Shown piece by piece: positions 52,085 to 61,426 of a stretch of DNA of 64,000 bases; the stretch's first letter is position 1, and the number at the start of each line of letters is the position of its first letter. Position numbers and translations under genes: made by a program. The stretch spans positions 1 to 64,000 of the forward strand of contig JAHBTU010000005.1 in the NCBI GenBank assembly GCA_019638455.1. The letters are read 5' to 3'. The notes beneath the pieces are model-generated. The model had not been told where the DNA came from, did no database searches, and saw nothing but the letters and a program-made list of their open reading frames with translations. Origin of the DNA: Saprospiraceae bacterium. GTDB taxonomy: Bacteria > Bacteroidota > Bacteroidia > Chitinophagales > Saprospiraceae.

Positions 52085-53533
52085 CTAAACCCTCCCAGCA
52101 TACTTTTTTTTCAAAAAATCGTAAATCAAACGCACTCCAACGCCAGTCCCTTCTTTGGTTCGGTAGCCGTTGGCGGTGCGAAGATAGGCAGGCCCGGCTA
52201 TGTCGAGGTGCAGCCACGGATAATCGGTGGCAAATTGTTCGAGAAATTTTCCGGCGGTAATCATGCCCGCGTTGCTGGAGCCGATGTTTTTGAAGTCGGC
52301 GATGTGGCTTTTGATGTCTTCGCCGAATTCGCGCCAAAGCGGGAACTCGACCAATCGCTCATAAGTGGCCCATCCGCTCGCTTCCAAGGCTTCCTTCACG
52401 TCTTTGGGTGCCGTGCCCATGTAACAAATCGCTTGAACGCCTAGCGCACGCACCGCCGAACCCGTAAGGGTGGCAAAATCGAGCACGAGTTCGGGAGCGT
52501 ATTTTTTGGCGTAGTGCAGCGCATCGGCGAGGATGATGCGCCCTTCCGCGTCGGTATTGAGCACCTCTACCGTTTGCCCCGAATACATCCGCACGACGTC
52601 GCCGGGCGCGATGGCGCGTTCGCCGATTTGATTGTCAGTGGCAGGGATGAGGCCGATGAGGTGGACGGGGAGTTGATTGCGGGAAGCGGCTGCCAAGGCT
52701 CCCACCACGGAGGCAGCGCCCGCCATGTCGCATTTCATGTAGTCCATGCCCTCCGTCGGTTTCAGGCTCAGGCCCCCGGTGTCATAGACCACGCCTTTGC
52801 CGACCAACACTACTGGTTTTTCGTTGTGGGCGTTGGTGGGCTTCCATTCGAGGATGCAAAACTGAGGCGGCACACTGCTGGCGCGATTCACGGCGAGCAG
52901 GCCTCCCATTTTGAGCGTTTCGATTTTTTCTTTTCCCAAAACCTCGACCTCGAAACCACATTCCTTGCCGATGTGCGTCACCGTTTCGGCCAGTTGCACT
53001 GCGTTGAGGTTGGAGTGTGGCTCGTTCACCATGTCGCGGGCAAGAAACACGGCTTCCAACAGGATATTCAACTCTGCCACTGACTGCTCGGAAGCGCCTT
53101 CCACCACAATCTCGCGGAGCAGGTGTGCTTTTTTATCGGCATCGGAGAAGTATTTGAGGAATTGGTAATTGCCCAGTGCCATGCCTTCCGCGAACGCCAG
53201 CGCGTGGTCGTCAGCGCAAAAGTTGCGAACGCTCACCTCTGTCACTTTGTATTTGCGGAGTTCGCCCAGCAATTCGTTCCCGGCTAACCGGGCATCTTCC
53301 TCCGCGAACGCATGGTTTTTGTCGGGTTTGAGCAACCTGACGAAAACACTGCTCGCGTGGCGGGGGAAAACAAAAGAGGTGATGTCTTGAGCGGCACCGT
53401 GGCGCAGAAAAATCATTTCGGAGGGCGCGAGCGTCGCTTCGAGTGGGTCGAGCCTGTCCTTTTCGGCAAGTACGACCACGTTTTTATCGTTCGTTTGGCC
53501 GGGTTGAGCGGCTCTGAGTTGCACACGTTTCAC
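52085..53533 (-). CDS. Leucyl aminopeptidase (M17)
   Basis: A 482-residue cytosolic metallopeptidase. The active site is intact: VGKGVVYDTGGLSLKP with the catalytic lysine, MKCDMAGAASVVGAL, and the hallmark NTDAEGRIILADAL carrying metal ligands. The C-terminal domain is complete; the N-terminal domain resembles Bacteroidota forms. The short N-terminal domain (about 160 residues) is usual. Promoter box at 53616. Confidence 0.94.
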   Translation of the reverse strand: MKRVQLRAAQPGQTNDKNVVVLAEKDRLDPLEATLAPSEMIFLRHGAAQDITSFVFPRHASSVFVRLLKPDKNHAFAEEDARLAGNELLGELRKYKVTEVSVRNFCADDHALAFAEGMALGNYQFLKYFSDADKKAHLLREIVVEGASEQSVAELNILLEAVFLARDMVNEPHSNLNAVQLAETVTHIGKECGFEVEVLGKEKIETLKMGGLLAVNRASSVPPQFCILEWKPTNAHNEKPVVLVGKGVVYDTGGLSLKPTEGMDYMKCDMAGAASVVGALAAASRNQLPVHLIGLIPATDNQIGERAIAPGDVVRMYSGQTVEVLNTDAEGRIILADALHYAKKYAPELVLDFATLTGSAVRALGVQAICYMGTAPKDVKEALEASGWATYERLVEFPLWREFGEDIKSHIADFKNIGSSNAGMITAGKFLEQFATDYPWLHLDIAGPAYLRTANGYRTKEGTGVGVRLIYDFLKKKYAGRV

Positions 53534-53615
53534 AGACGGGGCAGGTTAAATTTAAAAAATCGGATGATGGGCTTCTTGTTCGGGTTAAAGGGGGGCGCTG
53601 TGCCAAAAAGGGGAG

Positions 53616-53623
53616 CAAATGTA
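53616..53623 (-). promoter_or_regulatory. Promoter -7 box for the aminopeptidase
   Basis: The minus strand reads TACATTTG, a full match, about 80 bp upstream of the start codon. Confidence 0.5.
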
Positions 53624-53790
53624 GGGCTTTCCCATCTTAAAGTTGAGACAAAATGCCGAAGCGGGCAAAAAGGATAAGGAGAGGGCGGGAAAAGCGGGTC
53701 GAAAAAAACGGGGCAAGAATGATGCCTTTTCTGGCGTTTTTTGCAACTGCCGGCATTTTTGGTTTTTGGGGTCGCCTGCTTGTTCCCATG
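53624..53790. other. Intergenic stretch before repeat copy C
   Basis: No gene or RNA recognised. A short open frame on the plus strand (63 residues) looks like chance. Confidence 0.4.
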
Positions 53791-54014
53791 AATAGTCAAC
53801 GCAAATCAGCCCCGTCCGCTTCACTTGGCCGGGCAAGCCCTTAAAACTGGTTCTGATAAGGTGGTTTTGAACGAACGGCGCCCGCAATCCTTTGAAAATC
53901 GTAAAAACTTAGTCAGCTTTCAAGCGCAGAGGACTCGGTTGACAGGCTGCCTAAGTTTTTACTAAAAATCATATAAATCGATCAAGGGCATCCCTGTCTT
54001 GCCAAAGGGCAATT
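53791..54014 (+). repeat. Dispersed repeat, copy C
   Basis: Bases 53791-53900 and 53963-54014 together match copy B (33740-33890). The 62-bp palindromic element is inserted at 53901 with AAAATC on each side. The right end abuts the stop of the FAD gene. Confidence 0.75.
53901..53962. repeat. 62-bp palindromic element, bare form
   Basis: Perfect 12-bp terminal inverted repeat, GTAAAAACTTAG and CTAAGTTTTTAC, inserted inside repeat copy C. Its reverse complement matches the right part of 36714-36866. Confidence 0.8.
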
Positions 54015-55646
54015 TCAGTCTCTCAGCCTCACCATCACTGCCCGGGCTACTCTTTGCCCATCCATCGCTGCTGAGATGATGCCACCGGCATAGCCCGCTC
54101 CCTCTCCTGTGGGGAATAAGCCTATCACGTCGGGGTGCATCAGGGTGGCGGGGTCGCGCGGGATGCGCACCGGGGCGCTGCTGCGGCTTTCGGTGGCCAC
54201 CACATTGGCCTCTGAGGTGTGAAAGCCGCGCATCATTCGGCCAAACTGAACCAGCCCGTCGCGCAATCGCTTGTAGATGAACACGGGGAGTAGTTCAAAA
54301 AGAGGTGCGGGATATAGTCCCGGAATGTAGGACGATGGGGGGAGGGTGGCGGATAGTTTGCCCGCTATAAAGTCGGGTAGTCGCAGGGCGGGGCCTTTTT
54401 GGCTGCCGTCGCCTGCCTGGAAGAGATGTTGCTCCACTTCGCCTTGGAATTGCAGGGCGGCAAATGCTCCATGGGGCTGCCAGTTGGCCAGGTCTTCCAA
54501 TTCTACGGCTGTGACGATGCCAGAGTTGGCAAAAGGGGAGTCGCGGCGGCTCATGCTCATGCCGTTCATCACGATTTCGCCCGGAGCGGTGGCTGCAGGC
54601 ACAATCAGCCCTCCGGGACACATACAAAAGGAAAACACGCCGCGATGCCCTATTTGGCACACAAGGCTGTAGCTGGCTGCGGGCAGTTCGTAGTTGCGTT
54701 GTTGTTTGTATTGAATGTCGTCAATCAAGGGCTGAGGATGTTCCACGCGCACCCCTAAGGCAAATGGCTTGGCCTCAATACGAATGTTTTTCCGATGCAA
54801 CAATCGGTATATATCGCGTGCCGAATGGCCAGTGGCAAGTATGACCGCGTCGGCGAGCCACTCTGTTGTTGTCGGCCCGGAGGAGTGTTTGTTCGGGCGG
54901 GGGGGGGGTGTTGTTGTTGTTGGTTCGTCAGCGGATTGGACTTTTTCTGTGACGGCACCGAGTATTCGGCCATTTTTTAGTATTAAATCGGTGACGTGTT
55001 GGCCGAAATGCACTTCTCCTCCAAACTGCTGGATGGTGGCGCGGATGTTTTGTACCACTCCCGGCAATTTGTTGGAGCCAATGTGCGGATGGGCCTCGGT
55101 CAGAATATCCGATTTCGCGCCGTGTTCCACCAAAAGTCGAAGTGCCTTGCGCACGTCGCCGCGTTTGATGGAGCGGGTGTAGAGTTTTCCGTCGGAATAG
55201 GTGCCCGCTCCTCCCTCGCCAAAACAATAATTGGAATGTGGGTTGACTTTTCCGAATTGCTGAATGGCACGCAAATCGCGCCGCCGGGTCTGCGCGTCCT
55301 TGCCTCGGTCGAGCACGATGGGTCGAATGCCCTGTTCCAACAATTCGAGTGCGGCGAAGTAGCCTGCTGGCCCAGCCCCGACGATGATGACTTTTTTCTG
55401 GGCAGCCACTGGCTTGAAACCCGCAAGGATGGCGGGTTCGGGGCGGAAGATGTCTTGCGGCCCGTACACTTCCGCTCGCACCCGATACACTGGCTGGCGT
55501 GAGCGGGCATCGAGCGACGATTTCAGGATTTCGATGTGGGAAACTTGGTCGGGGCGCAAGTCTGCTTGCCGGGCGGCTTTTAGCTGCAGGGCAGCCTCGT
55601 CGTGGCGTTCGCCGGGAAGGAGAACGAGTTCAACTAGTTGTGGCAT
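54015..55646 (-). CDS. FAD-dependent dehydrogenase (COG2509-like)
   Basis: A 543-residue flavoprotein. The FAD site VIIVGAGPAGYFAALELLEQG lies near residues 86-106 after an N-terminal alpha/beta domain, ILATGHSARDIY closes the nucleotide domain, and GLFPTGEGAGYAGGI is the C-terminal FAD motif. The central region HRGVFSFCMCPGGLIVPAAT fits uncharacterised FAD-dependent dehydrogenases of COG2509. A short TTTTPPPRPNKH insert comes from a G-rich tract in the DNA (54895-54926), including ten G in a row. Substrate unknown. Its 3' end abuts the dispersed repeat. Confidence 0.85.
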   Translation of the reverse strand: MPQLVELVLLPGERHDEAALQLKAARQADLRPDQVSHIEILKSSLDARSRQPVYRVRAEVYGPQDIFRPEPAILAGFKPVAAQKKVIIVGAGPAGYFAALELLEQGIRPIVLDRGKDAQTRRRDLRAIQQFGKVNPHSNYCFGEGGAGTYSDGKLYTRSIKRGDVRKALRLLVEHGAKSDILTEAHPHIGSNKLPGVVQNIRATIQQFGGEVHFGQHVTDLILKNGRILGAVTEKVQSADEPTTTTPPPRPNKHSSGPTTTEWLADAVILATGHSARDIYRLLHRKNIRIEAKPFALGVRVEHPQPLIDDIQYKQQRNYELPAASYSLVCQIGHRGVFSFCMCPGGLIVPAATAPGEIVMNGMSMSRRDSPFANSGIVTAVELEDLANWQPHGAFAALQFQGEVEQHLFQAGDGSQKGPALRLPDFIAGKLSATLPPSSYIPGLYPAPLFELLPVFIYKRLRDGLVQFGRMMRGFHTSEANVVATESRSSAPVRIPRDPATLMHPDVIGLFPTGEGAGYAGGIISAAMDGQRVARAVMVRLRD

Positions 55647-55678
55647 ACATATCGTGTCCCGTTTTTATCGGGAAAATT

Positions 55679-56029
55679 TTAGGCTAATTCCAACTCTTTG
55701 AAATAACGAACAGCATTGATTTTCAGCAATCTTTCTTGTTGCTGTGTGGTTTGTTGGGGCATTTCCAGCACTTGACGATAGTGCGGCCAGCCGTCTTCGT
55801 CGCGTCCGACGAATTCAAAAAATCCGTCGTAGCCCAAGAGGCAACAAACCGCGATGTGCATCAAATCTTGCTTTTCTTCTTTGGTAAAACTTTTTTTCCA
55901 TCGCCCCAACTCCTGTATGCCGATGAGAAACAGGACTGTGTTGAGGTCGGGCAGCGTCTCCCGCCGCATGGCATCTTTTACCTTGTTCTGCACATGCAGC
56001 CATTCGAAGTCAAGTTCCCAATCTTCCAT
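55679..56029 (-). CDS. Conserved hypothetical protein
   Basis: A 116-residue soluble protein, acidic, with many aromatic residues and no signal peptide or motif I recognise. It lies between the FAD gene and the metallophosphoesterase gene (3 bp away), so the two are probably co-transcribed. A role tied to the phosphoesterase is possible but unproven. Confidence 0.65.
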   Translation of the reverse strand: MEDWELDFEWLHVQNKVKDAMRRETLPDLNTVLFLIGIQELGRWKKSFTKEEKQDLMHIAVCCLLGYDGFFEFVGRDEDGWPHYRQVLEMPQQTTQQQERLLKINAVRYFKELELA

Positions 56030-56032
56030 GAA

Positions 56033-57151
56033 TTATTTCAGCAACAAAGTGGTTTTTATGCCCCGAGTATCGAGGGTGTAGCACAGGCCGTCCTCCACCC
56101 AGAGGGTTCGGACGAACCCCAAGCGGATATTTTCGTCGTGGAACACATCAATGCAAATCACACTGCCTCCGTATAGCGCCGTCACATCGGGGTAGATGGT
56201 GTGTGCGACAATCATCTTGGTGGCACTGGCATAATGAAGCACGGTGTTGACATCTTCTTGCGGAACAATGTTCTTGGCGATGCTTCTGTACCAAAAGATG
56301 CCTGTTTTGTAATCGAATATCGCTCTGGCAGCACCGCTCATGGATTCGAGTGGGACACCGAGGTTCTTGCGAGTGATGTGATTGATTTCCGAAAGGGTCA
56401 GTTTGGTTCGTGCCAGTTCGGGGCTTATGCCGCCATGACAAAACACAAAAGTGCCTATTTTCTCCACGGCATTTTTGGTGCGCAGCCACCGACCGAGTTC
56501 GCTGTGATTGTCGTACCAGCGTTTGTATTCTTCGTTAATCAACGTGGCGTTTTCGAGATATTTTTTGCGGACGTAAGAGGTATTGCCCTCCAGGTTCATG
56601 GTCTCGTGGTTGCCGAGAATAAAATGTACTTTTCCTCCTGCGGCTTCGGCTTCGGCTTCGAGTTTGTAGGCGAGCCAAAGACATTCGGTCACGTTCAGGC
56701 CTCTGTCGAAGTAATCGCCCAACAAAACGAGATGCCCATCCCCAAATGTCCAATTGAACTGCTCGTCTATTACTTTGGCACCCAACAACATGGTTTTGAA
56801 TGCTTTGAAGTTGCCCTCGATGTCCGATAGGGCCAGCAGTCGGGCAGGCATTTCATAGTGGTCGGGTTCTATGGCGAGTGAGTCGCGAAGTTTGAAACTA
56901 AATTGGTCGCCCGTCTCTGGGATGCGGCAGGTGAGTGTCACCATATTTTTATTGGTGTACACTTTGGTGCGAGCGACGGTGCTGGTGTCGTATCGCTCCA
57001 CACTTTTTACCACCACGTTTGAGCCGCGATAAAACACATGTGGGCCATCCACATCCGCTTTGGAGCGGTCGTCAATCGGCTCTTCTCCATGAGCAAAGAG
57101 CGGCAGGGGGAGCGTCAATAGCGCGACACAGAAAATTTGATTCAGTAGCAT
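56033..57151 (-). CDS. Secreted metallophosphoesterase
   Basis: A 372-residue calcineurin-like phosphoesterase with a signal peptide (residues about 1-20, ending LFAHG). Metal-binding motifs are clear: ALSDIEGNFKAF, LVLLGDYFDRGLN, LGNHETMNLEG, FCHGGISPE and the later VAHTIYPDV. It resembles shewanella-like protein phosphatases (Ser/Thr/Tyr), so protein dephosphorylation in the periplasm is likely. The small gene downstream begins 3 bp on. Confidence 0.9.
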   Translation of the reverse strand: MLLNQIFCVALLTLPLPLFAHGEEPIDDRSKADVDGPHVFYRGSNVVVKSVERYDTSTVARTKVYTNKNMVTLTCRIPETGDQFSFKLRDSLAIEPDHYEMPARLLALSDIEGNFKAFKTMLLGAKVIDEQFNWTFGDGHLVLLGDYFDRGLNVTECLWLAYKLEAEAEAAGGKVHFILGNHETMNLEGNTSYVRKKYLENATLINEEYKRWYDNHSELGRWLRTKNAVEKIGTFVFCHGGISPELARTKLTLSEINHITRKNLGVPLESMSGAARAIFDYKTGIFWYRSIAKNIVPQEDVNTVLHYASATKMIVAHTIYPDVTALYGGSVICIDVFHDENIRLGFVRTLWVEDGLCYTLDTRGIKTTLLLK

Positions 57152-57207
57152 AAGCGGAGGTTTTCTTTTGAGAAGTGGAAACGTGGAATACCTCTTTTTG
57201 TCACGCG

Positions 57208-57215
57208 CAAAGATA
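57208..57215 (-). promoter_or_regulatory. Promoter -7 box for the phosphoesterase
   Basis: The minus strand reads TATCTTTG, a full match, about 55 bp upstream of the start codon. Confidence 0.5.
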
Positions 57216-57478
57216 CAATACGAAAAGGCTGCGTGTTTGGAGTTTTTTGTTGGATTTAAAACTTCATTCTTTTTTGTCGCTTTTTTCCAAAAATCAATGT
57301 GGGGAAGGGACTAAAATGCAAGGGGGAGAAAATATCGTTTGGAATTGGCGGGCCGCGCAATGGCGCGGGCAATCAAGGTGTTAATGTTCGTTTGTTGAAA
57401 AATTAACGAAATCGGGTACCGACTCGGGGTGCTCTTTTGAGCGGGATGGGTAGTGGTTTTTTCCAAGAGCAAGGTGTA
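57216..57478. other. Intergenic region, nothing recognised
   Basis: The remainder of the gap between the phosphoesterase and the TIGR01777 gene holds no gene, repeat or hairpin that I recognise. Confidence 0.4.
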
Positions 57479-58372
57479 TCAAAGAATTTGCTTCAAGGCT
57501 TCATCAAGGGCGGGGAATTCGTACTCAAATCCTGCTTTCAGCGCCTTCTCCGCAGAGACTCGGTTGCTGTTGAGAATCGCCGCAGACATCTCCCCAAAAA
57601 CCATGTGCAGGCCAAACGTCGGGGCAGGGATAAAAAGGGCGGGCTGTCGCAGGGCGCTGGCAATGGACTTGATCAAATCCTTGTTGCGTGCAGGTTGGGG
57701 CGCAACTGCATTGAACACGCCCTCCACTGCTTTATGCTCCATAGCCCAAATGAAAAACCGGCACACATCGTCGCGATGAATCCACGAGTACCATGCTTGC
57801 CCGTTGCCAAAATAACCGCCGATGCCTAAACGGAGGGGCTTCACAAATTCCGCCAAAGCGCCGCCTTCTTTTGCCAACACGATTCCGATGCGAAATTTCA
57901 CGGTGCGAACTCCCAGTTGTGCTATTTCATCCGCAGCCTGTTCCCATTGTTTGCAACATTCCACCATGAAGCTCTGCTCTACTGGCGAATCGGCTTCTGT
58001 CATAAGTCGTTCGCCCGAATTGCCGTAGTAACCTATGGCGGAGGCAGACAGATATGCCTTGGGCCGCCAGCCGGTTCGTTGGAAGGCATCGCGCAAGGTG
58101 TGGGCGCTTCGCAGCCTGCTGTCCACGATTTCGCGTTTGCGGGCGTTTGTCCAGCGGCGCTCGGCGATGCCCGCTCCTGCGAGGTTGACCACGAAATCAA
58201 CATCTTGAAGGGCGGCCTCGTCCATAGTGCCGGCCGAGGGGTTCCAAGCAAATTGTCCTGCCTGTTTGGGGGTGCGAGTCAGGATGCGGACGGAGTATGC
58301 CTTTGCGCGAAGCATTTCGGCGAGGCGTGTTCCGATGAGACCAGTGCCTCCGGCAAGCAAAACAGTGGGCAT
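57479..58372 (-). CDS. TIGR01777 family epimerase (YfcH-like)
   Basis: A 297-residue extended SDR. The cofactor site LLAGGTGLIGTRLAEML opens the protein, VVNLAGAGIAERRW and SASAIGYYG carry the substrate residues, and FGEMSAAILNSNRVSAEKAL is the typical C-terminal end of TIGR01777. The family is widespread and its substrate unknown. It is a single gene, divergent to the candidate sRNA. Confidence 0.9.
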   Translation of the reverse strand: MPTVLLAGGTGLIGTRLAEMLRAKAYSVRILTRTPKQAGQFAWNPSAGTMDEAALQDVDFVVNLAGAGIAERRWTNARKREIVDSRLRSAHTLRDAFQRTGWRPKAYLSASAIGYYGNSGERLMTEADSPVEQSFMVECCKQWEQAADEIAQLGVRTVKFRIGIVLAKEGGALAEFVKPLRLGIGGYFGNGQAWYSWIHRDDVCRFFIWAMEHKAVEGVFNAVAPQPARNKDLIKSIASALRQPALFIPAPTFGLHMVFGEMSAAILNSNRVSAEKALKAGFEYEFPALDEALKQIL

Positions 58373-58646
58373 TGTGATTTTTTTTGAACAACAATGAATA
58401 CGTCGCGTTTAACACGAGAAAAAAAGTTGAGTTGAGATATTGTGCAAGAAATAAAAAAGAGGTTGTAACTTTGCACCAAGTTTAGATTACGAGCGGAGAA
58501 GGATGTTTGTTCAGTGTGGGTTGTGAGGCTGAGGTCATGGGCAAAGAGAAGTCAAATTGTTGAATGAAGTGCGGTAAAGGAGAAATTCGAGGTGATAAAG
58601 GTCATGGGAATGTCGGTGTTGTTAACAAATTTGACTGAATCAAACG
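58373..58646. other. Intergenic stretch upstream of the candidate sRNA
   Basis: About 270 bp. TAACTTTG at 58466-58473 matches the -7 box, with its best -33 match too far upstream (about 23 bp). No open frame of interest, repeat or tRNA. Confidence 0.35.
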
Positions 58647-58677
58647 TTTGTTTAAATGTATCGTTAAACTACCTTTG
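58647..58677 (+). promoter_or_regulatory. Perfect promoter of the candidate sRNA
   Basis: TTTG (58647-58650), a 19-bp spacer, then TACCTTTG (58670-58677): both boxes match the consensus exactly with normal spacing. Confidence 0.7.
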
Positions 58678-58682
58678 CCCGA

Positions 58683-58817
58683 GTGACAAAACCTGTGTCC
58701 GAGCGTTTTAATGACGTAACCTGCAAGCGAGCAGGGGACACAAAGCAAAAAAGGAAGATTGTTTTCATTTGGTTTTTTGGGGTTTAGCCGTTGGACGAAA
58801 GTCCAGCGGCTTTTTTT
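58683..58817 (+). ncRNA. Candidate structured small RNA, about 135 nt
   Basis: It is bounded by the promoter at 58647-58677 and a terminator whose stem (AGCCGTTGGAC with GTCCAGCGGCT, one G-U) runs into T7 at 58811-58817. Between them TGTGTCC pairs with GGACACA, enclosing a CCTGC...GCAGG hairpin. The only ATG starts a two-codon frame, so no protein is likely. It matches no RNA family that I can recognise (not tmRNA, RNase P, 4.5S or a typical 6S). Confidence 0.55.
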
Positions 58818-58941
58818 ATTTACCTCTTTGATTCCTCTGATTTTGAAGGGCATGCGAGATTTTTCGGCGGCATTCTGGCGAATTGCCAACAACTTTCTTT
58901 GACGATTTTCAATGGTGTATGTGTCTCTTTATGGCAAAACA

Positions 58942-58978
58942 AAACCGCCCCGTCGCGCGAATGCTGCGCAACGGGGCG
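58942..58978 (-). terminator. Terminator of the tail-specific protease gene
   Basis: A 15-bp GC-rich stem with one mismatch (58942-58956 and 58964-58978) followed on the minus strand by a T-rich run, about 30 bp past the protease stop. Confidence 0.75.
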
Positions 58979-59007
58979 GTGTCTTTTGGTAGCGGCCTTT
59001 TCAGATT

Positions 59008-61146
59008 TCAATTTTTGCCAGCCAAGGCGTCCAAGCGAATCATGTCCTGCATGATGTTGAATGCCTCGAACAATTGGATGTCTTTCTTTTTGTCTTTGAG
59101 CCAGCTGTCGTTGCGGGCTGTGCGAGAGGTGTCGCTTTGGATTTGCTGCAAGTCTTCACCAAGATTTTTCAGGCTAAACCCATCAATCGGGGTGAACAAA
59201 TTTTCGTAGAGCTCTGCTTCTTCTTTTTGGCGCTGATGCCATTGGCGATATTTATCAGCCTGAAGCGGATACTGAGATTGGTCTTTCATCTTACGCAGAC
59301 GCGCCGCATTGTCATTGATTTTTTTAAAGGTTTCGTTGCTGCCGACACGCGCCTCGCTTGCCGATTTGAGTTTGCCCATGTCTGTGATTTGATAGGCGTT
59401 TTGACTGAACGGGACTGCTTCTATAATGGTGGATTCGAGCGGAAAATCGTTTTCGCGCTCGCCCATGTCCACGAGATTGTAGAAATCGGGCAGCACGATA
59501 TCTGGCTTCACGCCGTCCAACTGGGTCGTTTTGCCAGTGACCCGATAAAATTTCTGAATCGTCAGTTTCATCTCGCCAAGTGGCTTCACGGATTCATTGT
59601 TGGTGGAGTTGTCGAGGTCGAGAAAACGCTGAACGGTTCCTTTGCCATAGGTGTGCGCCGAGCCGACAACGACTGCGCGGCCATAGTCTTGCATGGCGGC
59701 TGCGAGGATTTCGGATGCGGATGCGCTAAAGCTGTTGACCATGACGATGAAAGGGCCGCCCCATTGCACACGGGGATCATTGTCGGTCATGATTTCGGGT
59801 TTGCGCGTACGGTTTTTCACCTGCACGATGGGGCCCTCTTCGATGAAGAGGCCGCTCATCTGCACCACATCGCGGAGCGAACCGCCGCCATTGTCGCGCA
59901 GGTCGAGGATGAGTCCCTTCACATTTTCTTTTTTGAGTTTCTCGATTTCCTTGGCCACGTCTTGGGCGCATGAGGTCAGCCCTTGCGGCGTGAAATCGGC
60001 GTAAAACTTTGGCAAATAAATGTAGCCTACTTTTTCAAGATTTTCCTCGCCGCCGAGGATGAGCGACTTGGCGAACCCCTCTTCCATGATGACCACATCG
60101 CGCGTGATGGTGATGACCCGCTCAACGCCATCGGGTTTTTGGATGGTGAGCGTGACTTTTGTGTTTTTGGGGCCGCGAATTTTGCCCACCACATCATCAA
60201 TGTCCCAACCCATCACATCCACCGATTCGGCATCGGACTCGCCTTGCGCGACTTTGAGGATAACGTCTTTGGGTTGCAGCGCCCCTTGTTTCCATGCAGG
60301 GCCTCCGGGCACGATTTCGGTGACGGAGGTTTTTTCGCCGTCGCTTTGCAGGCGCGCACCGATGCCTTCGAGCTTGCCTGACATTTGAATGTCGAAATTT
60401 TCTTTTTCCTTGGGTGAATAGTAGCCGGAGTGGGGGTCGAACACGTTGGTGATGGCGTTCAGGTACACTTCCAAGCGGCGGTTGCGGTCGGCCTTTTGCA
60501 GCCGTTTGAACCATTTGTCGTAGGTATCCAACACTTTTTGGCGCTGTTCGGCTTCCAGTTGGGCGAATGTCTTTTTGTCGCCCGTGAAATCGGGCTTGCT
60601 TTGCTTGTTGAGTTCCTCTGTGACGCGCGAAAGCACTTCATATTTCATCTGCTTTCCCCAGCGGTTGCGCAGGTCGGTGTCATCTTTTGCCCAATCGAGC
60701 TTTTTGCCATCGCCTTCGTGCGTTTCGTTTTTGGAAAAATCCAATGGCTCGGACAGTATCTCGCGATACCAATTTTGGGTCTTCGAAACCGCCTTGTCCA
60801 TGAGTGTCACGGAGAGGTTGAAAAACTGGAAGGTCCCCCGGTTGGCCTCATCGTCCAATTGTTTCTCGAACACTTTGAGTTGGTCAATATCTGCCTTTGT
60901 GAAAAAACGTTTGCCGCCGTCCAAGTCGTCCAGATAAAGGCCATAAACTTGTTGCGAAAAGTTGTCGTCAACAGTTTTGGGTTGAAAATGCAAGCGGTTC
61001 ATGCCCTGCAAAATAGCCTGCATGAGGGCTGCTTCTCGCTGGGGGTTGTTGGTTGTGCTCTGAAATGGATTGTACTGGCTGACGAGAAATGCAATGCCAG
61101 CGACGCCAATGAAGGAGAAAAGCACTACGGACGTTTTCAGTTTCAT
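59008..61146 (-). CDS. prc: Tail-specific (C-terminal processing) protease
   Basis: A 712-residue S41 protease. N-terminal segment MKLKTSVVLFSFIGVAGIAFL acts as a signal or anchor. A PDZ domain (GGPAWKQGALQPKDVILKV) is followed by the S41 domain with the catalytic serine in NSFSASASEILAAAMQDYG and lysine in HTYGKGTVQR, and a DUF3340-like C-terminal region to about 700. It cuts or trims envelope proteins at their C-terminus in the periplasm. The frame is open to 61281; an alternative start at 61203 (MLNSERLL) is close to the promoter at 61230. Confidence 0.92.
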   Translation of the reverse strand: MKLKTSVVLFSFIGVAGIAFLVSQYNPFQSTTNNPQREAALMQAILQGMNRLHFQPKTVDDNFSQQVYGLYLDDLDGGKRFFTKADIDQLKVFEKQLDDEANRGTFQFFNLSVTLMDKAVSKTQNWYREILSEPLDFSKNETHEGDGKKLDWAKDDTDLRNRWGKQMKYEVLSRVTEELNKQSKPDFTGDKKTFAQLEAEQRQKVLDTYDKWFKRLQKADRNRRLEVYLNAITNVFDPHSGYYSPKEKENFDIQMSGKLEGIGARLQSDGEKTSVTEIVPGGPAWKQGALQPKDVILKVAQGESDAESVDVMGWDIDDVVGKIRGPKNTKVTLTIQKPDGVERVITITRDVVIMEEGFAKSLILGGEENLEKVGYIYLPKFYADFTPQGLTSCAQDVAKEIEKLKKENVKGLILDLRDNGGGSLRDVVQMSGLFIEEGPIVQVKNRTRKPEIMTDNDPRVQWGGPFIVMVNSFSASASEILAAAMQDYGRAVVVGSAHTYGKGTVQRFLDLDNSTNNESVKPLGEMKLTIQKFYRVTGKTTQLDGVKPDIVLPDFYNLVDMGERENDFPLESTIIEAVPFSQNAYQITDMGKLKSASEARVGSNETFKKINDNAARLRKMKDQSQYPLQADKYRQWHQRQKEEAELYENLFTPIDGFSLKNLGEDLQQIQSDTSRTARNDSWLKDKKKDIQLFEAFNIMQDMIRLDALAGKN

Positions 61147-61229
61147 GTCCAGAAGGAATTTATCAAAGTCAAAATTGCCGAGGAGGCGTTCCGAGTTTAA
61201 CATCTCTAATGATGTGGTTTTTGAATTAA

Positions 61230-61237
61230 CAAAGATA
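61230..61237 (-). promoter_or_regulatory. Promoter -7 box for the protease
   Basis: The minus strand reads TATCTTTG, a full match. The transcript would start near 61223, leaving both candidate start codons (61203, 61146) inside the mRNA. Confidence 0.5.
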
Positions 61238-61426
61238 GGCAGACGAGTGTTTCGATTTTGCGGTGCGGTTTTGTTTTGCAAAATTTAACACGCACAGGAC
61301 TTTACAAACGCAAGAATGTATCGTTTGTGTCGAGCTGCTTCATTTTTTCTACGAACTTGTGACAGAAGGGGTTTTATGCTGCATGCGAGCGGGTGAAAAT
61401 CTTTTGCGGCGCTTCTGCGCTGAATT

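Noticed and set aside
58683..58817. 6S RNA, 4.5S RNA, RNase P or tmRNA
   Set aside because: None of the hallmark sequences, such as the SRP tetraloop region or a tRNA-like end, is present.
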